Notes: generated by a model not told the origin, from the letters alone. A DNA stretch of 64,000 nucleotides from Bacillus_BD oryzisoli_A (GCF_043641075.1 NZ_JBHZRC010000015.1:1-64000), one strand, 5' to 3'; positions 16,387-24,660 are shown, numbered from the stretch's first letter. Translations and numbers: made by a program.

Positions 16387-17351
16387 AACTAGGTGTCTTT
16401 ACTGTTTTATATCAAAACCTTCCTTTTGAAGAAGCATTAGATAAATTAGCAGTAATGGGTGTGGAAGCAGTAGAGTTTGGAACAGGGAATTATCCAGGAA
16501 ACAGTCATTGTAATCCTGATGAGTTATTGGAAAGTCCTGAGAAATTAAGAGCATTCCAGCGTGCCATTGAAGACCGTGGACTAATGATAAGCGCCTTAAG
16601 CTGTCACGGTAATCCATTACATCCAAACAAAGAAGCAGCCGCAGAAGCACATGATGTCTGGAGAAAAACGGTTTTACTAGCTGAGAGATTAGGAGTAGAT
16701 GTGGTGAATGGGTTCTCCGGATGCCCAGGAGATCATGCAGAAGCAAAATATCCTAACTGGATTACATGTTCTTGGCCACCGGAATATTCAGAGGCCTTGG
16801 ATTGGCAGTGGAAGGAGGCAGTCCTTCCTTATTGGAAGGAAGAATCAAAGTTTGCCCAAACACACGGAATTAAGATTGCCTTTGAAATGCACCCGGGATT
16901 TGTTGTCTATAATCCGGAGACCCTGCTCAAATTAAGAGAGCATGCGGGAGGAAATATTGGGGCCAATTTTGATCCAAGTCATTTGATTTGGCAGGGAATT
17001 GATCCAGTTGAGGCAATTAAAAAGCTTGGCCGCGAAAATGCAATTTTCCATTTCCATGCGAAAGATACGTATATGGACAAAGCCAATGTCAGTGTGAATG
17101 GGGTACTGGATACAAAGCACTATAGTAAAATTTTAGACCGTTCCTGGACATTCCGTTCTGTTGGATATGGTCAAAATGAGAAGCTGTGGAAGGACATGGT
17201 TAGCACGCTTCGTGCAGTTGACTATGATTATGTTTTATCGATTGAGCATGAGGATATGCTAGCATCCATCGATGAAGGATTAGGCAAGGCTATTGGACTT
17301 TTGAAAGAAGTCCTCTTCAAGGAAAAACTTACCGAGATGTGGTGGGCATAA
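16383..17351 (+). CDS. Sugar phosphate isomerase/epimerase-like TIM-barrel protein (second LgdB-type candidate)
   Basis: 322 residues, overlapping the previous gene by 4 nt (ATGA). AP-endonuclease-2-like barrel: AVEFGTGNYPG near residue 30, KIAFEMHPGFVVYN (Glu and His ligands) near 165, GANFDPSHLIWQGIDP, IFHFHAKDTY and YVLSIEHEDM (C-terminal Glu). Metal-dependent enolisation chemistry fits an isomerase, epimerase or beta-eliminating lyase. Last gene before the operon terminator at 17373. The pairing of two such barrels with two Gfo/Idh enzymes is the main basis for the pathway proposal. Confidence 0.8.
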   Translation: MKLGVFTVLYQNLPFEEALDKLAVMGVEAVEFGTGNYPGNSHCNPDELLESPEKLRAFQRAIEDRGLMISALSCHGNPLHPNKEAAAEAHDVWRKTVLLAERLGVDVVNGFSGCPGDHAEAKYPNWITCSWPPEYSEALDWQWKEAVLPYWKEESKFAQTHGIKIAFEMHPGFVVYNPETLLKLREHAGGNIGANFDPSHLIWQGIDPVEAIKKLGRENAIFHFHAKDTYMDKANVSVNGVLDTKHYSKILDRSWTFRSVGYGQNEKLWKDMVSTLRAVDYDYVLSIEHEDMLASIDEGLGKAIGLLKEVLFKEKLTEMWWA

Positions 17352-17372
17352 GTCATAATCATTTAATAGAGC

Positions 17373-17411
17373 AAAAGCCTTGTGGTATTTCACGCTACAA
17401 GGCTTTTCTTG
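17373..17411 (+). terminator. Terminator of the sugar operon
   Basis: Stem AAAAGCCTTGT/ACAAGGCTTTT (17373-17383 with 17397-17407). It falls only 28 bp before the ROK kinase start, so read-through or a separate promoter must drive that gene. Confidence 0.8.
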
Positions 17412-17437
17412 TATAAAGGCGAAAAGGGTGAACAACA

Positions 17438-18406
17438 ATGGATGACAAATGGTTAGTTGGTGTAGATATTGGTGGTACGACAATAAAGCTGGCGTTTATT
17501 ACAGATGAAGGGGAAATTTCTCATAAGTGGGAGGTTCCTACGAACACAGCTGATAACGGAATTCATATTCCTTCGGAGATTGCTAGCGCAATTGATAGTA
17601 AGATTTCAGAATTAGGAGAAACGAAAGGGAAACTGATTGGATTAGGTGTTGGGGCTCCGGGACCTGTAAACGATGAGAATGGATCAATTGAGGTAGCCGT
17701 TAATCTGGGCTGGAGTCATTTTCCGCTTCGGGAATTGCTTGAACAAGCAACTTCTTTGCCTGTTGTGGTTGATAATGATGCAAATGTAGCTGCGATTGGT
17801 GAGATGTGGAAAGGAGCGGGAGAAGGGGCGCAAAATTTATTATGTGTCACACTTGGAACCGGAGTAGGCGGAGGTGTCATTGCAAACGGTGAAATACTAC
17901 ATGGAGTAAACGGCGCAGCCGGAGAAATAGGTCACATTGCAGCTGTGATCGACAATGCAGTGAGGTGTAATTGCGGAAAGCTGGGATGTTTAGAAACGGT
18001 TGCCTCTGCAACAGGTGTTGTCCGTTTAGCAGAATCGTATTTAAAATCATCAGATACAAAAAGTATCTTAAGAGAGGCAGCGCACCTATCTGCTAAAAAG
18101 ATCTTTGATGAAGCGAAAGCTGGCGACGAGCTTGCTTTGAAGGTAGTGAATAAACTAGCCTTCCATTTAGGCTTTGCCCTCGCCAATATTGCAAATGTGA
18201 CAAACCCAGAAAAAATTGTGATTGGAGGCGGAGTTTCTAAAGCAGGTGAAACGTTATTACGGCCGCTTCAACAGCAGTTTATGCAATATGCTTTCCCACG
18301 TGTAGCTGAAGGAGCCGAGCTGAGAATGGCAAAACTAGGAAATGATGCAGGAGTCATTGGTGCTGCATGGCTTGCAAAAACTATGTTGGTTTTACCTCAA
18401 TTATAA
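17438..18406 (+). CDS. ROK-family glucokinase
   Basis: 322 residues. ATP-binding GVDIGGTTIKLAF (residues 8-20), substrate/phosphate loop VVDNDANVAAIGE near 109, GTGVGGGVI near 140, EIGHI with the sugar-binding Glu/His near 160, and the ROK zinc motif C-x-C-G-x-x-G-C-x-E (CNCGKLGCLE, about 178-187). This matches Bacillus GlcK in length and motifs. It phosphorylates free glucose with ATP. Lying directly after the importer/dehydrogenase operon, it would trap the glucose released there. Confidence 0.88.
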   Translation: MDDKWLVGVDIGGTTIKLAFITDEGEISHKWEVPTNTADNGIHIPSEIASAIDSKISELGETKGKLIGLGVGAPGPVNDENGSIEVAVNLGWSHFPLRELLEQATSLPVVVDNDANVAAIGEMWKGAGEGAQNLLCVTLGTGVGGGVIANGEILHGVNGAAGEIGHIAAVIDNAVRCNCGKLGCLETVASATGVVRLAESYLKSSDTKSILREAAHLSAKKIFDEAKAGDELALKVVNKLAFHLGFALANIANVTNPEKIVIGGGVSKAGETLLRPLQQQFMQYAFPRVAEGAELRMAKLGNDAGVIGAAWLAKTMLVLPQL

Positions 18407-18456
18407 GACTAATTCAAAGTAGTTCCTCAATATAGATGGAAAGTTGATATGAATTG

Positions 18457-18501
18457 CACCCCCGATTGTTGAAACAACTAACAATTGGAGGTGTAGTTTT
18501 T
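18457..18501 (+). terminator. Terminator-like hairpin after the ROK kinase
   Basis: CACCCCCGATTGTT (18457-18470) pairs with AACAATTGGAGGTG (18480-18493) across a 9-nt loop, followed by TAGTTTTT. It is the likely terminator of the kinase transcript, though the right arm also contains a GGAGGTG that could serve the tiny ORF after it. Confidence 0.65.
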
Positions 18502-18615
18502 ATGGTGAAAATTTTTAAAAGAGAACAAGCTGCCAATAAAAGAAGGCAAAAATACACTCTGTCCGCACAAAAAAACAGCCCATCCACCTATCACCAAAAA
18601 CCCAATTCTGTATAA
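18502..18615 (+). CDS. Possible 37-residue basic peptide
   Basis: ATG at 18502, nine bases after GGAGGTG, with an open frame of 37 codons that is rich in Lys, Arg, Gln and Asn (KIFKREQAANKRRQKY). No family was recognised. The ribosome binding site is buried in a hairpin that also looks like a terminator, so this may be a chance ORF. Confidence 0.25.
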   Translation: MVKIFKREQAANKRRQKYTLSAQKNSPSTYHQKPNSV

Positions 18616-18645
18616 ACTATAATAAAGGATTAAGAAGGTGATCAG

Positions 18646-18819
18646 ATGCTTCTGCAAATAGCCCTTTACCTGTTAATCGGCTTCACCGTCTTATGGTACC
18701 TCAAGGCTCAGCCAATCAACACCATCCTAAAAGAAATTAGCTTCGTCCTCCTATGGCCATTCTTCCTCCTACTCCAATTCGTCGAACTAGTCGACAGCAC
18801 CAAGAGAAGGCGGGAATGA
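18646..18819 (+). CDS. Small membrane protein of unknown function
   Basis: 57 residues with AGAAGGTGATCAG before the ATG. The first 18 residues form one membrane helix (LLQIALYLLIGFTVLWYL) and residues about 34-48 a second (FVLLWPFFLLLQFVEL), with a basic tail TKRRRE, so the ends are probably cytoplasmic. The unusual use of C-ending codons contrasts with neighbouring genes. No family recognised. A dispersed repeat starts directly after the stop. Confidence 0.6.
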   Translation: MLLQIALYLLIGFTVLWYLKAQPINTILKEISFVLLWPFFLLLQFVELVDSTKRRRE

Positions 18820-18820
18820 A

Positions 18821-18845
18821 GCGGGGGGACGGTTCTCCTGCTTCC
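18821..18845. repeat. Dispersed repeat, GGGGACGGTTCTC..GCTTCC family, copy 1
   Basis: Contains GGGGGGACGGTTCTCCTGCTTCC. Related copies are at 20169-20197, 21597-21682 and 59053-59081. Confidence 0.7.
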
Positions 18846-18915
18846 AAATGGTTCTCATATATATTTTTGAAAACGCGTAAAGTAGGCGCTTACGAGAATA
18901 ATGACTATCAAGCAT

Positions 18916-18950
18916 GATGATCTGTATACTCTACAGGTCTTTTTTTTATG
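18916..18950 (+). terminator. Terminator-like hairpin
   Basis: GATCTGTA and TACAGGTC pair across a short loop and are followed by a run of eight T. It may end transcription of the small membrane-protein gene. The stretch 18846-19096 has no other convincing content. Confidence 0.55.
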
Positions 18951-19096
18951 CACTAGTGTTGTTGTCCAAAAGCACGCCATGTATGTACAAGAATTCTTTG
19001 TATTGTGATAGAGTGAAAGAATTGGTGAATCCAAACATTGACAGACCAAGTTTCACAATTTATTAGCAAAGTACTTTCCAATTTTATCTGAAAGGA

Positions 19097-19519
19097 GTGG
19101 TAAAGCTGGCAGATATTATCGCACTTATTATTATCGCTATTATCATATTCATCCTTATAAAGTTTCGAATCTTACGCATCAGCACCAGAACCTATCGTAA
19201 CTACAGGTGGAAAGTAACGCCCAGAAGGTTGAAAGTTTCTTATACGAAATTCGATGGGACGGAATTCTTTCAGTTTTACTTAAAAAAAGACCAGCAAATG
19301 AAGATGAACTATTCTATTACCGTTGAAAATGGATCAGTAACCATTCATCTATGCAACAGAAAAGGAGAAATTTTCACGAAAAATTTTACTGAAAACGAAG
19401 AAGGGCAGTTCACCTTCCAAACAATCGGTAGACTATACTCTGTAGAATTAACTGGGGAAAACACAAAAGGGGGCTGCTCGATTGTTTTTCATAGTAAGGG
19501 GGAGACCTTGCCAAAATAA
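19097..19519 (+). CDS. Membrane-anchored protein of unknown function
   Basis: Up to 140 residues. A single N-terminal membrane helix (about residues 5-24, IIALIIIAIIIFILIKF) is followed by a basic stretch and an all-beta-looking extracellular domain of about 100 residues (SYTKFDGTEFFQFYL, QMKMNYSITVENGSVTIHL). The GTG at 19097 overlaps the AAAGGAG site, so the true start may be the CTG at 19106, nine bases after it. No family recognised. A terminator-like hairpin follows at 19555. Confidence 0.6.
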   Translation: MVKLADIIALIIIAIIIFILIKFRILRISTRTYRNYRWKVTPRRLKVSYTKFDGTEFFQFYLKKDQQMKMNYSITVENGSVTIHLCNRKGEIFTKNFTENEEGQFTFQTIGRLYSVELTGENTKGGCSIVFHSKGETLPK

Positions 19520-19554
19520 ACATATAGAACGGAAGCATAGTCCTGTCCGGATGT

Positions 19555-19591
19555 TGTCTCAAACTGGCGCGAAAGTTTTGAGACAGTTTTT
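19555..19591 (+). terminator. Terminator
   Basis: TGTCTCAAACT pairs with AGTTTTGAGACA, followed by TTTTT. Confidence 0.75.
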
Positions 19592-19720
19592 CACAATGCA
19601 AATCATCGGCACGAATGTCGAAAAAATGAGTCCATTAAACAAATCATTTTTCAATCCATATAGAAAGAAATATGATACTATTTTCCTTGTAACTCTTTTG
19701 CGAGGAAGGAAAGAACAACT

Positions 19721-20137
19721 ATGAAATTAGTAAGCATCCACCACATTGCGATTATTTGTTCAAACTACGAGAAATCAAAGGACTTCTACATAAGGATCCT
19801 TGGGCTTACTCCGCTCAGAGAGGTCTATCGTGAGGAAAGGGATTCCTATAAATTAGACCTGGAAGTGAACGGCCACTACCAGATTGAGTTATTTTCATTT
19901 CCAAACCCGCCGGCGCGTCCGAGTTATCCCGAGGCAGCGGGGTTACGACATCTTGCGTTTGCTGTCGAGGATATAGAGGAGGCAGTCGGCTATTTACATG
20001 AGCAAAACGTAGAGGTTGAAACTATCAGGGAGGATCCATTTACGCAAAAAAGGTTCACATTTTTGTCTGATCCGGATGGATTGCCGATTGAGATTTATGA
20101 ACAAGGTAACGCGGATCCAAGGATCGTGAACGAATGA
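19721..20137 (+). CDS. VOC-family protein, glyoxalase I-like (GloA2/YaeR type)
   Basis: 138 residues. One vicinal-oxygen-chelate domain pair with the four metal ligands in place: His near residue 8 (SIHHIAI), Glu near 54 (YQIELFSF), His near 73 (LRHLAFAVED) and Glu near 123 (PIEIYEQ). The PNPPARPSYPEAAGLRHLAF segment is typical of the SMU1112c/GloA2 branch. It may isomerise methylglyoxal hemithioacetal or a related adduct; the thiol used is not known. Apparently a one-gene unit. Confidence 0.85.
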   Translation: MKLVSIHHIAIICSNYEKSKDFYIRILGLTPLREVYREERDSYKLDLEVNGHYQIELFSFPNPPARPSYPEAAGLRHLAFAVEDIEEAVGYLHEQNVEVETIREDPFTQKRFTFLSDPDGLPIEIYEQGNADPRIVNE

Positions 20138-20168
20138 TAAAAAGAAGTACTGCAAAATCATGAAATTT

Positions 20169-20197
20169 GGAAGCGGGAGAACCGTCCCCCCGCTTCC
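20169..20197. repeat. Dispersed repeat, GGAAGC...GCTTCC family, copy 2
   Basis: GGAAGCGGGAGAACCGTCCC followed by CCCGCTTCC: a palindrome in the opposite orientation to copy 1. It ends only a few bases before the AGGAGG of the next gene, so it lies in that gene's leader. Confidence 0.75.
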
Positions 20198-20212
20198 AAA
20201 AGGAGGAATACG

Positions 20213-21592
20213 ATGAAGAAGGAGACGAATCAAAAGTGGGTTATTTGGGCCTTGTTGATTGCGACGTTTCTTACGGCGATTGAGGGAACGATTGTGAGTA
20301 CGGCAATGCCGGTGATTGTTGAGGATTTAGGAGGCAGCAATCTTTATACGTGGGTGATATCTGTCTATTTATTGGCCATGGTAATTGGCACGCCTATTTT
20401 TGGAAAAATGGCGGACTTGTATGGAAGAAAGCTGATGTTTACGCTCGGTGTTATCATTTTTGTTGCGGGTTCGATGCTTTCAGGGCTGGCACAGACGATG
20501 GAGCAGCTTGTCTGGTTTCGTGTGATTCAGGGAATTGGAGCAGGTGCTTTAACGACCATTCCATTTACGATTATTGGAGATGTGTTTGCTTTTGAACAGC
20601 GTGCCAAAATCCAAGGAATGATTAGCTCTGTCTGGGGAATATCAGGGATCGTTGGTCCGCTCGCCGGAGGATTTATCGTTGATTATATTTCCTGGCGCTG
20701 GATTTTCTTTATGAACCTTCCGTTTGGTATTGTTTCGTTGATTCTATTATGGGTATCGTTACACGAGCACCTGGAAAAGAAAAAGCAAATCATCGATTAT
20801 CCGGGTATTTTTACCTTTGCCATCAGTATGACCTCGTTTCTTTACGCATTAACCTTATTGAAGGAGCAGAAGGCACTCACAAGCAGTATCCTGCTGCTGT
20901 TGGCTGTAGCGTTGGTTGGAATCGGATTGTTCTTTTGGATTGAAAAAAATTCCAAGGAGCCGATGCTGCCGTTATCGTTATTTAAAAACAAATTTATCTC
21001 TGTCGCAAATACGGCTGGCTTTTTATTCGGCTTTATCCTCGTAACCGTTACGTTCTATATTCCTTTATGGGTACAGGGTGTGAATAATTTAAATGCGACT
21101 GTGTCAGGTATTTCCATGCTGCCGATGTCGATTACTTGGCCGCTCGGGGCTATGCTGTCAGGAAGATGGCTGGCTAAAACATCAATTGGAAAAATAGCCG
21201 TTACCGGTATTTCCATCGTGGCTCTTGGCACCTTCGGCTTAATTTTTATGGATGATCAAACCACAATTGCATTCATGATGGTTATTACAGCAGTTCTGGG
21301 CTTCGGATTCGGTTTGGCTCTCACTGCGTTTACAGTCGCTGTTCAATCTGCGGTCGATTGGAAGCTCAGAGGAGCAGCTATGGGGTCCTTTAACCTACTA
21401 CGAAACCTAGGTCAGGCAATCGGCATCGCGGTATCCGGCCTATGGCTAAGCGATGAACTATACGGTCATGTGCTTGCACAAAGCCTGCATACCGTATTCA
21501 TCATCCTCGTCATCCTAGCAATAGTCGCCCTCCTTACAGGAAGCATGCTGCTAGGAAAAAATGGCCTATCCTTATCAACAGAAAAAAATTAG
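20213..21592 (+). CDS. MFS multidrug-type efflux transporter (DHA2/EmrB-QacA)
   Basis: 459 residues, AAAGGAGG before the ATG. About 14 membrane helices; motif D1/C features of 14-TM drug:H+ antiporters are visible (LDATIV-like variant TAIEGTIVSTAMPVIVEDLGG, GKMADLYGRKLMF as motif A, GAGALTTIPFTIIGDVF, SSVWGISGIVGPLAGGFI as motif C). The first motif has Glu in place of the usual Asp. The pump exports drugs or other amphiphiles with proton entry; the substrate is unknown. It is flanked on both sides by the same repeat family. Confidence 0.9.
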   Translation: MKKETNQKWVIWALLIATFLTAIEGTIVSTAMPVIVEDLGGSNLYTWVISVYLLAMVIGTPIFGKMADLYGRKLMFTLGVIIFVAGSMLSGLAQTMEQLVWFRVIQGIGAGALTTIPFTIIGDVFAFEQRAKIQGMISSVWGISGIVGPLAGGFIVDYISWRWIFFMNLPFGIVSLILLWVSLHEHLEKKKQIIDYPGIFTFAISMTSFLYALTLLKEQKALTSSILLLLAVALVGIGLFFWIEKNSKEPMLPLSLFKNKFISVANTAGFLFGFILVTVTFYIPLWVQGVNNLNATVSGISMLPMSITWPLGAMLSGRWLAKTSIGKIAVTGISIVALGTFGLIFMDDQTTIAFMMVITAVLGFGFGLALTAFTVAVQSAVDWKLRGAAMGSFNLLRNLGQAIGIAVSGLWLSDELYGHVLAQSLHTVFIILVILAIVALLTGSMLLGKNGLSLSTEKN

Positions 21593-21596
21593 ATGC

Positions 21597-21682
21597 AGGG
21601 GGACGGTTCTCTCGCTTCCAAAAAGGAAGCAAGAGAACCGTCCCTCCGTTTTTTGGAAGCACAAGAACCGTCCCCACGCTTC
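21597..21682. repeat. Dispersed repeat cluster, GGGGACGGTTCTC family, copies 3-5
   Basis: GGGACGGTTCTCTCGCTTCC (ends 21619) and its inverse GGAAGCAAGAGAACCGTCCC (21625-21644) form a 20-bp hairpin with a 5-nt loop and a T run after it, so the pair may act as the terminator of the MFS gene. A further inverse copy, GGAAGCACAAGAACCGTCCC, is at 21655-21674. Confidence 0.8.
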
Positions 21683-21812
21683 GGCAAAGTTTTTGTAGAA
21701 AAATGTCGGTAGTTTGAAAATTTTAATAATAAAACACATTAGGTCTCATGTGTTATACTAAAAACAACATAAGCAAGGTGATAAAATAATAAATGAAATG
21801 AGTGGATGAATC

Positions 21813-22010
21813 ATGTTAGAAGAATTGATTAAGCGTTTTGAATCGGTAAAGAAGCGTAACCCATTACATGCCAATGAATTATTAGATTATCTGCAAAAAA
21901 GCTATATTTACGGTGAATTATCAATCGTTGAATACAAAAAATTCTTCTTAGAGCTTCACAAGCTTGAGGCCCGAAAGCCAGAGCAATTTGTTTTTTCAGT
22001 AGCAATGTAA
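21813..22010 (+). CDS. YppF-like small protein
   Basis: 65 residues, almost all helical: IKRFESVKKRNPLHANELLDYLQKSYIYGELSI. The pattern recalls the YppF family of Bacillus (about 60 residues, function unknown), identified from memory of the fold and the YIYGELSI-x-EYK stretch. The ribosome binding site is weak (GAGTGG). A bidirectional terminator follows. The family assignment is moderately sure; no function can be given. Confidence 0.6.
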   Translation: MLEELIKRFESVKKRNPLHANELLDYLQKSYIYGELSIVEYKKFFLELHKLEARKPEQFVFSVAM

Positions 22011-22063
22011 GGTAGGGAAAAACATCTTCATATACGTAATCCACACTATTTTATACTCATACA

Positions 22064-22098
22064 AAAAAGAGAAAGACCTACTCGGTTCTTTCTCTTTT
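22064..22098. terminator. Bidirectional terminator
   Basis: AAAGAGAAAGACC pairs with GGTTCTTTCTCTTT across a short loop, with A/T runs on both sides, between the YppF-like gene and the convergent zincin-like gene. Confidence 0.85.
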
Positions 22099-22126
22099 GT
22101 TATATTAATATAATAAATAGGTTATA

Positions 22127-22606
22127 CTAAACCACATTTTCGCGGTCATAAAAGGTCCTGAAATACTCTTCCGTTTTTTCTTTGGCAAACTGAAAGGCAT
22201 CGATTTCCGTTTTGCGTTCCTTATAAGGCAGTTTTTTATCAGTTTCGAAATGATGCCGGAAGCCTGGGTCCAGATCCTGCATCACATGCCGAAATTCATG
22301 GAAAATAGTCTCAATGAGGGTTTCATATTCCTCGTAATGAAAAATAAAAACAATCCCCAGCTCTCGCCAATAAATCCCCGCGGCAAAACGCAAATATTCA
22401 TCTTCATCCTCGCCTAAATCGCTTACAATCTTATTCGCTTCCCTTATCGAACAAAAAATAACCGGTATTTGAAGCAAGGTATCCATATGGGCAAAAATTT
22501 CATGGTAAATGGAACGAATATTCCAAGAAAAATCACTGTCCAAAATATACCAGTTCTTATATTGTTGAAGGATCGTACGCTTCTGCAAAACTTCGGCTAA
22601 TGTCAT
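22127..22606 (-). CDS. Zincin-like protein with HEFRH motif
   Basis: 159 residues from ATG 22606, eight bases after GGAGG (a TTG at 22621 is less likely). The HExxH motif HEFRH near residue 100 sits in a helix after an EYETLIETIF stretch, and a conserved acidic region ERKTEIDAFQFAKE about 30 residues later could provide the third zinc ligand. This is the pattern of small cytosolic zinc peptidase-like proteins of Bacillus (a DUF3920-like group, by recollection). No signal peptide is present. Activity and substrate are unknown. Confidence 0.65.
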   Translation of the reverse strand: MTLAEVLQKRTILQQYKNWYILDSDFSWNIRSIYHEIFAHMDTLLQIPVIFCSIREANKIVSDLGEDEDEYLRFAAGIYWRELGIVFIFHYEEYETLIETIFHEFRHVMQDLDPGFRHHFETDKKLPYKERKTEIDAFQFAKEKTEEYFRTFYDRENVV

Positions 22607-22980
22607 GAATCCAGCCTCCAATCCAAAATGGTCAACATGCTACTATCATATAGCCTATAGGTGCAGGATTATACCTATTGGATAATATTTCCATTGTTAA
22701 AATTATTCTAAAAAGGCTATAAAATCAGACGATTTTTAGAGAAAATATAAAATACATGCCTATAAGGATTACAAATCCAATAACTCAAAATTATAGAAAT
22801 ATTGTATAAATATTCCATTAGAATAGAGTAATCATCTATTATAAGACCTGCTCAAGCTATATAAAATATGAAACGATAACGTTCATTAAAACGACAAAAA
22901 CTTGTGAGCGTTTTATAAAAGCCGCTGAATTTTATAGAAAAATAATATAGGAATTTGTATGATATCAACGTACTAACAAA
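22607..22980. other. AT-rich divergent intergenic region
   Basis: No gene was found. It contains an imperfect CTATAGGTgcaggattatACCTAT inverted repeat (about 22650-22675) near the start of the minus-strand gene, and a TAATAT box near 22945 that may be the -10 of the flavoprotein gene. Confidence 0.35.
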
Positions 22981-22996
22981 TGTGAATCTATTCACA
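22981..22996 (+). promoter_or_regulatory. Fnr/Crp-type palindrome TGTGA-N6-TCACA
   Basis: TGTGAATCTATTCACA is an exact match to the TGTGA-N6-TCACA consensus of the Crp/Fnr family, and the flanks extend the symmetry to AATGTGAAT/ATTCACATT. It ends 18 bases before the ATG of the flavoprotein gene, touching the ribosome binding site region, which suggests a repressor site or mRNA structure, not a classical -41.5 activator site. Confidence 0.6.
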
Positions 22997-23014
22997 TTAA
23001 AGGAGATGACAATA

Positions 23015-24556
23015 ATGAAGAAGAAAAGCATATTTTTTGTGCTCTTCTTAAGTATTTTTATGCTAATTGCTGCGGGCTGCGGAAGCAATAACGCAAGCGA
23101 GCCGAAAAAGGAAGATCCAAAAGAAGAGAAAAAAGAAGAAGCAAATAAGGAAGAAGAAGCTGTCACAGGTGCATCTGAAGAAGGCTCCTATACTCCATAC
23201 GAAGAGCTTAAGGACAGCTATGATATCGTTATTATCGGTGCTGGTGGTGCAGGTATGACCGCTGCACTTGAAGCAAAAGCAGCAGGCATGAACCCAGTAA
23301 TCTTAGAAAAAATGCCGGTTGCTGGTGGAAACACATCAAAATCTTCCTCTGGTATGAACGCGTCTCAAACAAAGTTCCAAACAGAGAAAGGCATTACAGA
23401 TAGCAACGATAAATTCTATGAAGAAACATTAAAAGGCGGTAAAGGAACAAATAATCCTGAAATGCTTCGTTACTTCGTAGATAATTCAGCAGCTGCTATT
23501 GATTGGTTAGACTCCATTGGTATTCGTTTAAACAATATCACAATTACAGGTGGCATGAGCGTAGAGCGTACACACCGTCCTGAAGACGGCTCTGCTGTAG
23601 GTCAATACCTTGTAGCTGGATTAGTTAGAAATGTTGAAGAGCAAAAAATCCCTCTTTTCGTAAATGCTGATGTAAAAGAAATTACTGAAAAAGACGGAAA
23701 AGTAAATGGAGTTAAAGTCGTTTTTAATGGAAAAGATAAGAAAACCATTACAGCAAAAGCTGTTGTCGTAGCTTCTGGTGGTTTCGGAGCTAACATGGAT
23801 ATGATTGAGAAAGTTAGACCAGATCTAGCTGGCTATGTAACAACTAACCAAGAAGGAAGTACTGGCGACGGTATTAAGATGATTGAGGATTTAGGCGGTA
23901 CAACAGTTGATTTAGAACAAATCCAAGTTCACCCAACTGTACAACAGGAAAATTCCTATTTGATTGGTGAAGTAGTTCGCGGTGAAGGAGCAATCCTTGT
24001 TAACGCGGAAGGTACAAGATTCCATAACGAAATGGATACTCGCGACAATGTAACAGCAGCAATCAATGCACTTCCAGAACAAAATGCTTGGCTTGTATTT
24101 GATTCAGGTGTTAAATCTCGTGCAAAAGCAATTGAACAATACGAGAAAAAGGGCTTTACTGTAAAAGGTGATACAATTGAAGCACTAGCTGAGCAAATGA
24201 AGGTTCCAGCAGACGCATTAAAAGCATCTCTTGACACTTGGAACACAGCAGTAACAAATAAAAGCGATGCAGAATTCGGCAGAACAACTGCAATGGACAA
24301 CGCTTTAACAGGTGCCCCATACTATGCAATCAAAATCGGCCCTGGAATCCACTATACAATGGGTGGAGTAGTAATCAACACAAATACAGAAGTACTAACT
24401 AAAGATGGACAACCAATTCCTGGTCTATTCGCAGCAGGAGAAGTAACTGGCGGGCTACACGGTCAAAACCGTATCGGCGGAAACTCTGTAGGTGAGATCA
24501 TTGTATTTGGCCGTCAAGCTGGAATTAAATCAGCTGAATTTGTAAAAGCGCAATAA
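23015..24556 (+). CDS. Flavocytochrome c/fumarate reductase-like FAD lipoprotein
   Basis: 513 residues from ATG 23015 (AAAGGAG upstream; the open frame begins at 22955). The signal peptide ends with the lipobox LIAAGC (Cys about 22), followed by a Glu/Lys-rich linker. FAD-binding VIIGAGGAGMTAALEA at about 72-87, SSGMNAS, HRPEDGSAVG, HNEMDTRD (catalytic-region Arg/Asp), HYTMGGVVI and the terminal GGLHGQNRIGGNSVGE are classic for soluble fumarate or urocanate reductases. There is no haem c motif or FMN-binding domain in the protein, so its electron donor must be another protein. It works on the outer face of the membrane, probably reducing an alpha,beta-unsaturated acid. Confidence 0.88.
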   Translation: MKKKSIFFVLFLSIFMLIAAGCGSNNASEPKKEDPKEEKKEEANKEEEAVTGASEEGSYTPYEELKDSYDIVIIGAGGAGMTAALEAKAAGMNPVILEKMPVAGGNTSKSSSGMNASQTKFQTEKGITDSNDKFYEETLKGGKGTNNPEMLRYFVDNSAAAIDWLDSIGIRLNNITITGGMSVERTHRPEDGSAVGQYLVAGLVRNVEEQKIPLFVNADVKEITEKDGKVNGVKVVFNGKDKKTITAKAVVVASGGFGANMDMIEKVRPDLAGYVTTNQEGSTGDGIKMIEDLGGTTVDLEQIQVHPTVQQENSYLIGEVVRGEGAILVNAEGTRFHNEMDTRDNVTAAINALPEQNAWLVFDSGVKSRAKAIEQYEKKGFTVKGDTIEALAEQMKVPADALKASLDTWNTAVTNKSDAEFGRTTAMDNALTGAPYYAIKIGPGIHYTMGGVVINTNTEVLTKDGQPIPGLFAAGEVTGGLHGQNRIGGNSVGEIIVFGRQAGIKSAEFVKAQ

Positions 24557-24580
24557 AATTAGTTTTATATCACTATTAAA

Positions 24581-24625
24581 CTGAAGGAATGCTTCTGAAC
24601 TGGAAGTGTTCCTTCAGTTTTTTTG
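24581..24625 (+). terminator. Terminator of the flavoprotein gene
   Basis: CTGAAGGAATGCTTC pairs with GGAAGTGTTCCTTCAG, followed by eight T. Confidence 0.9.
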
Positions 24626-24660
24626 TTTTTTATTATAGTAGAGTTGGGCTGGGCTTTTTG

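Noticed and set aside
18855..19049. 64-codon minus-strand ORF
   Set aside because: No ribosome binding site and no recognisable protein features; it overlaps a plus-strand terminator.
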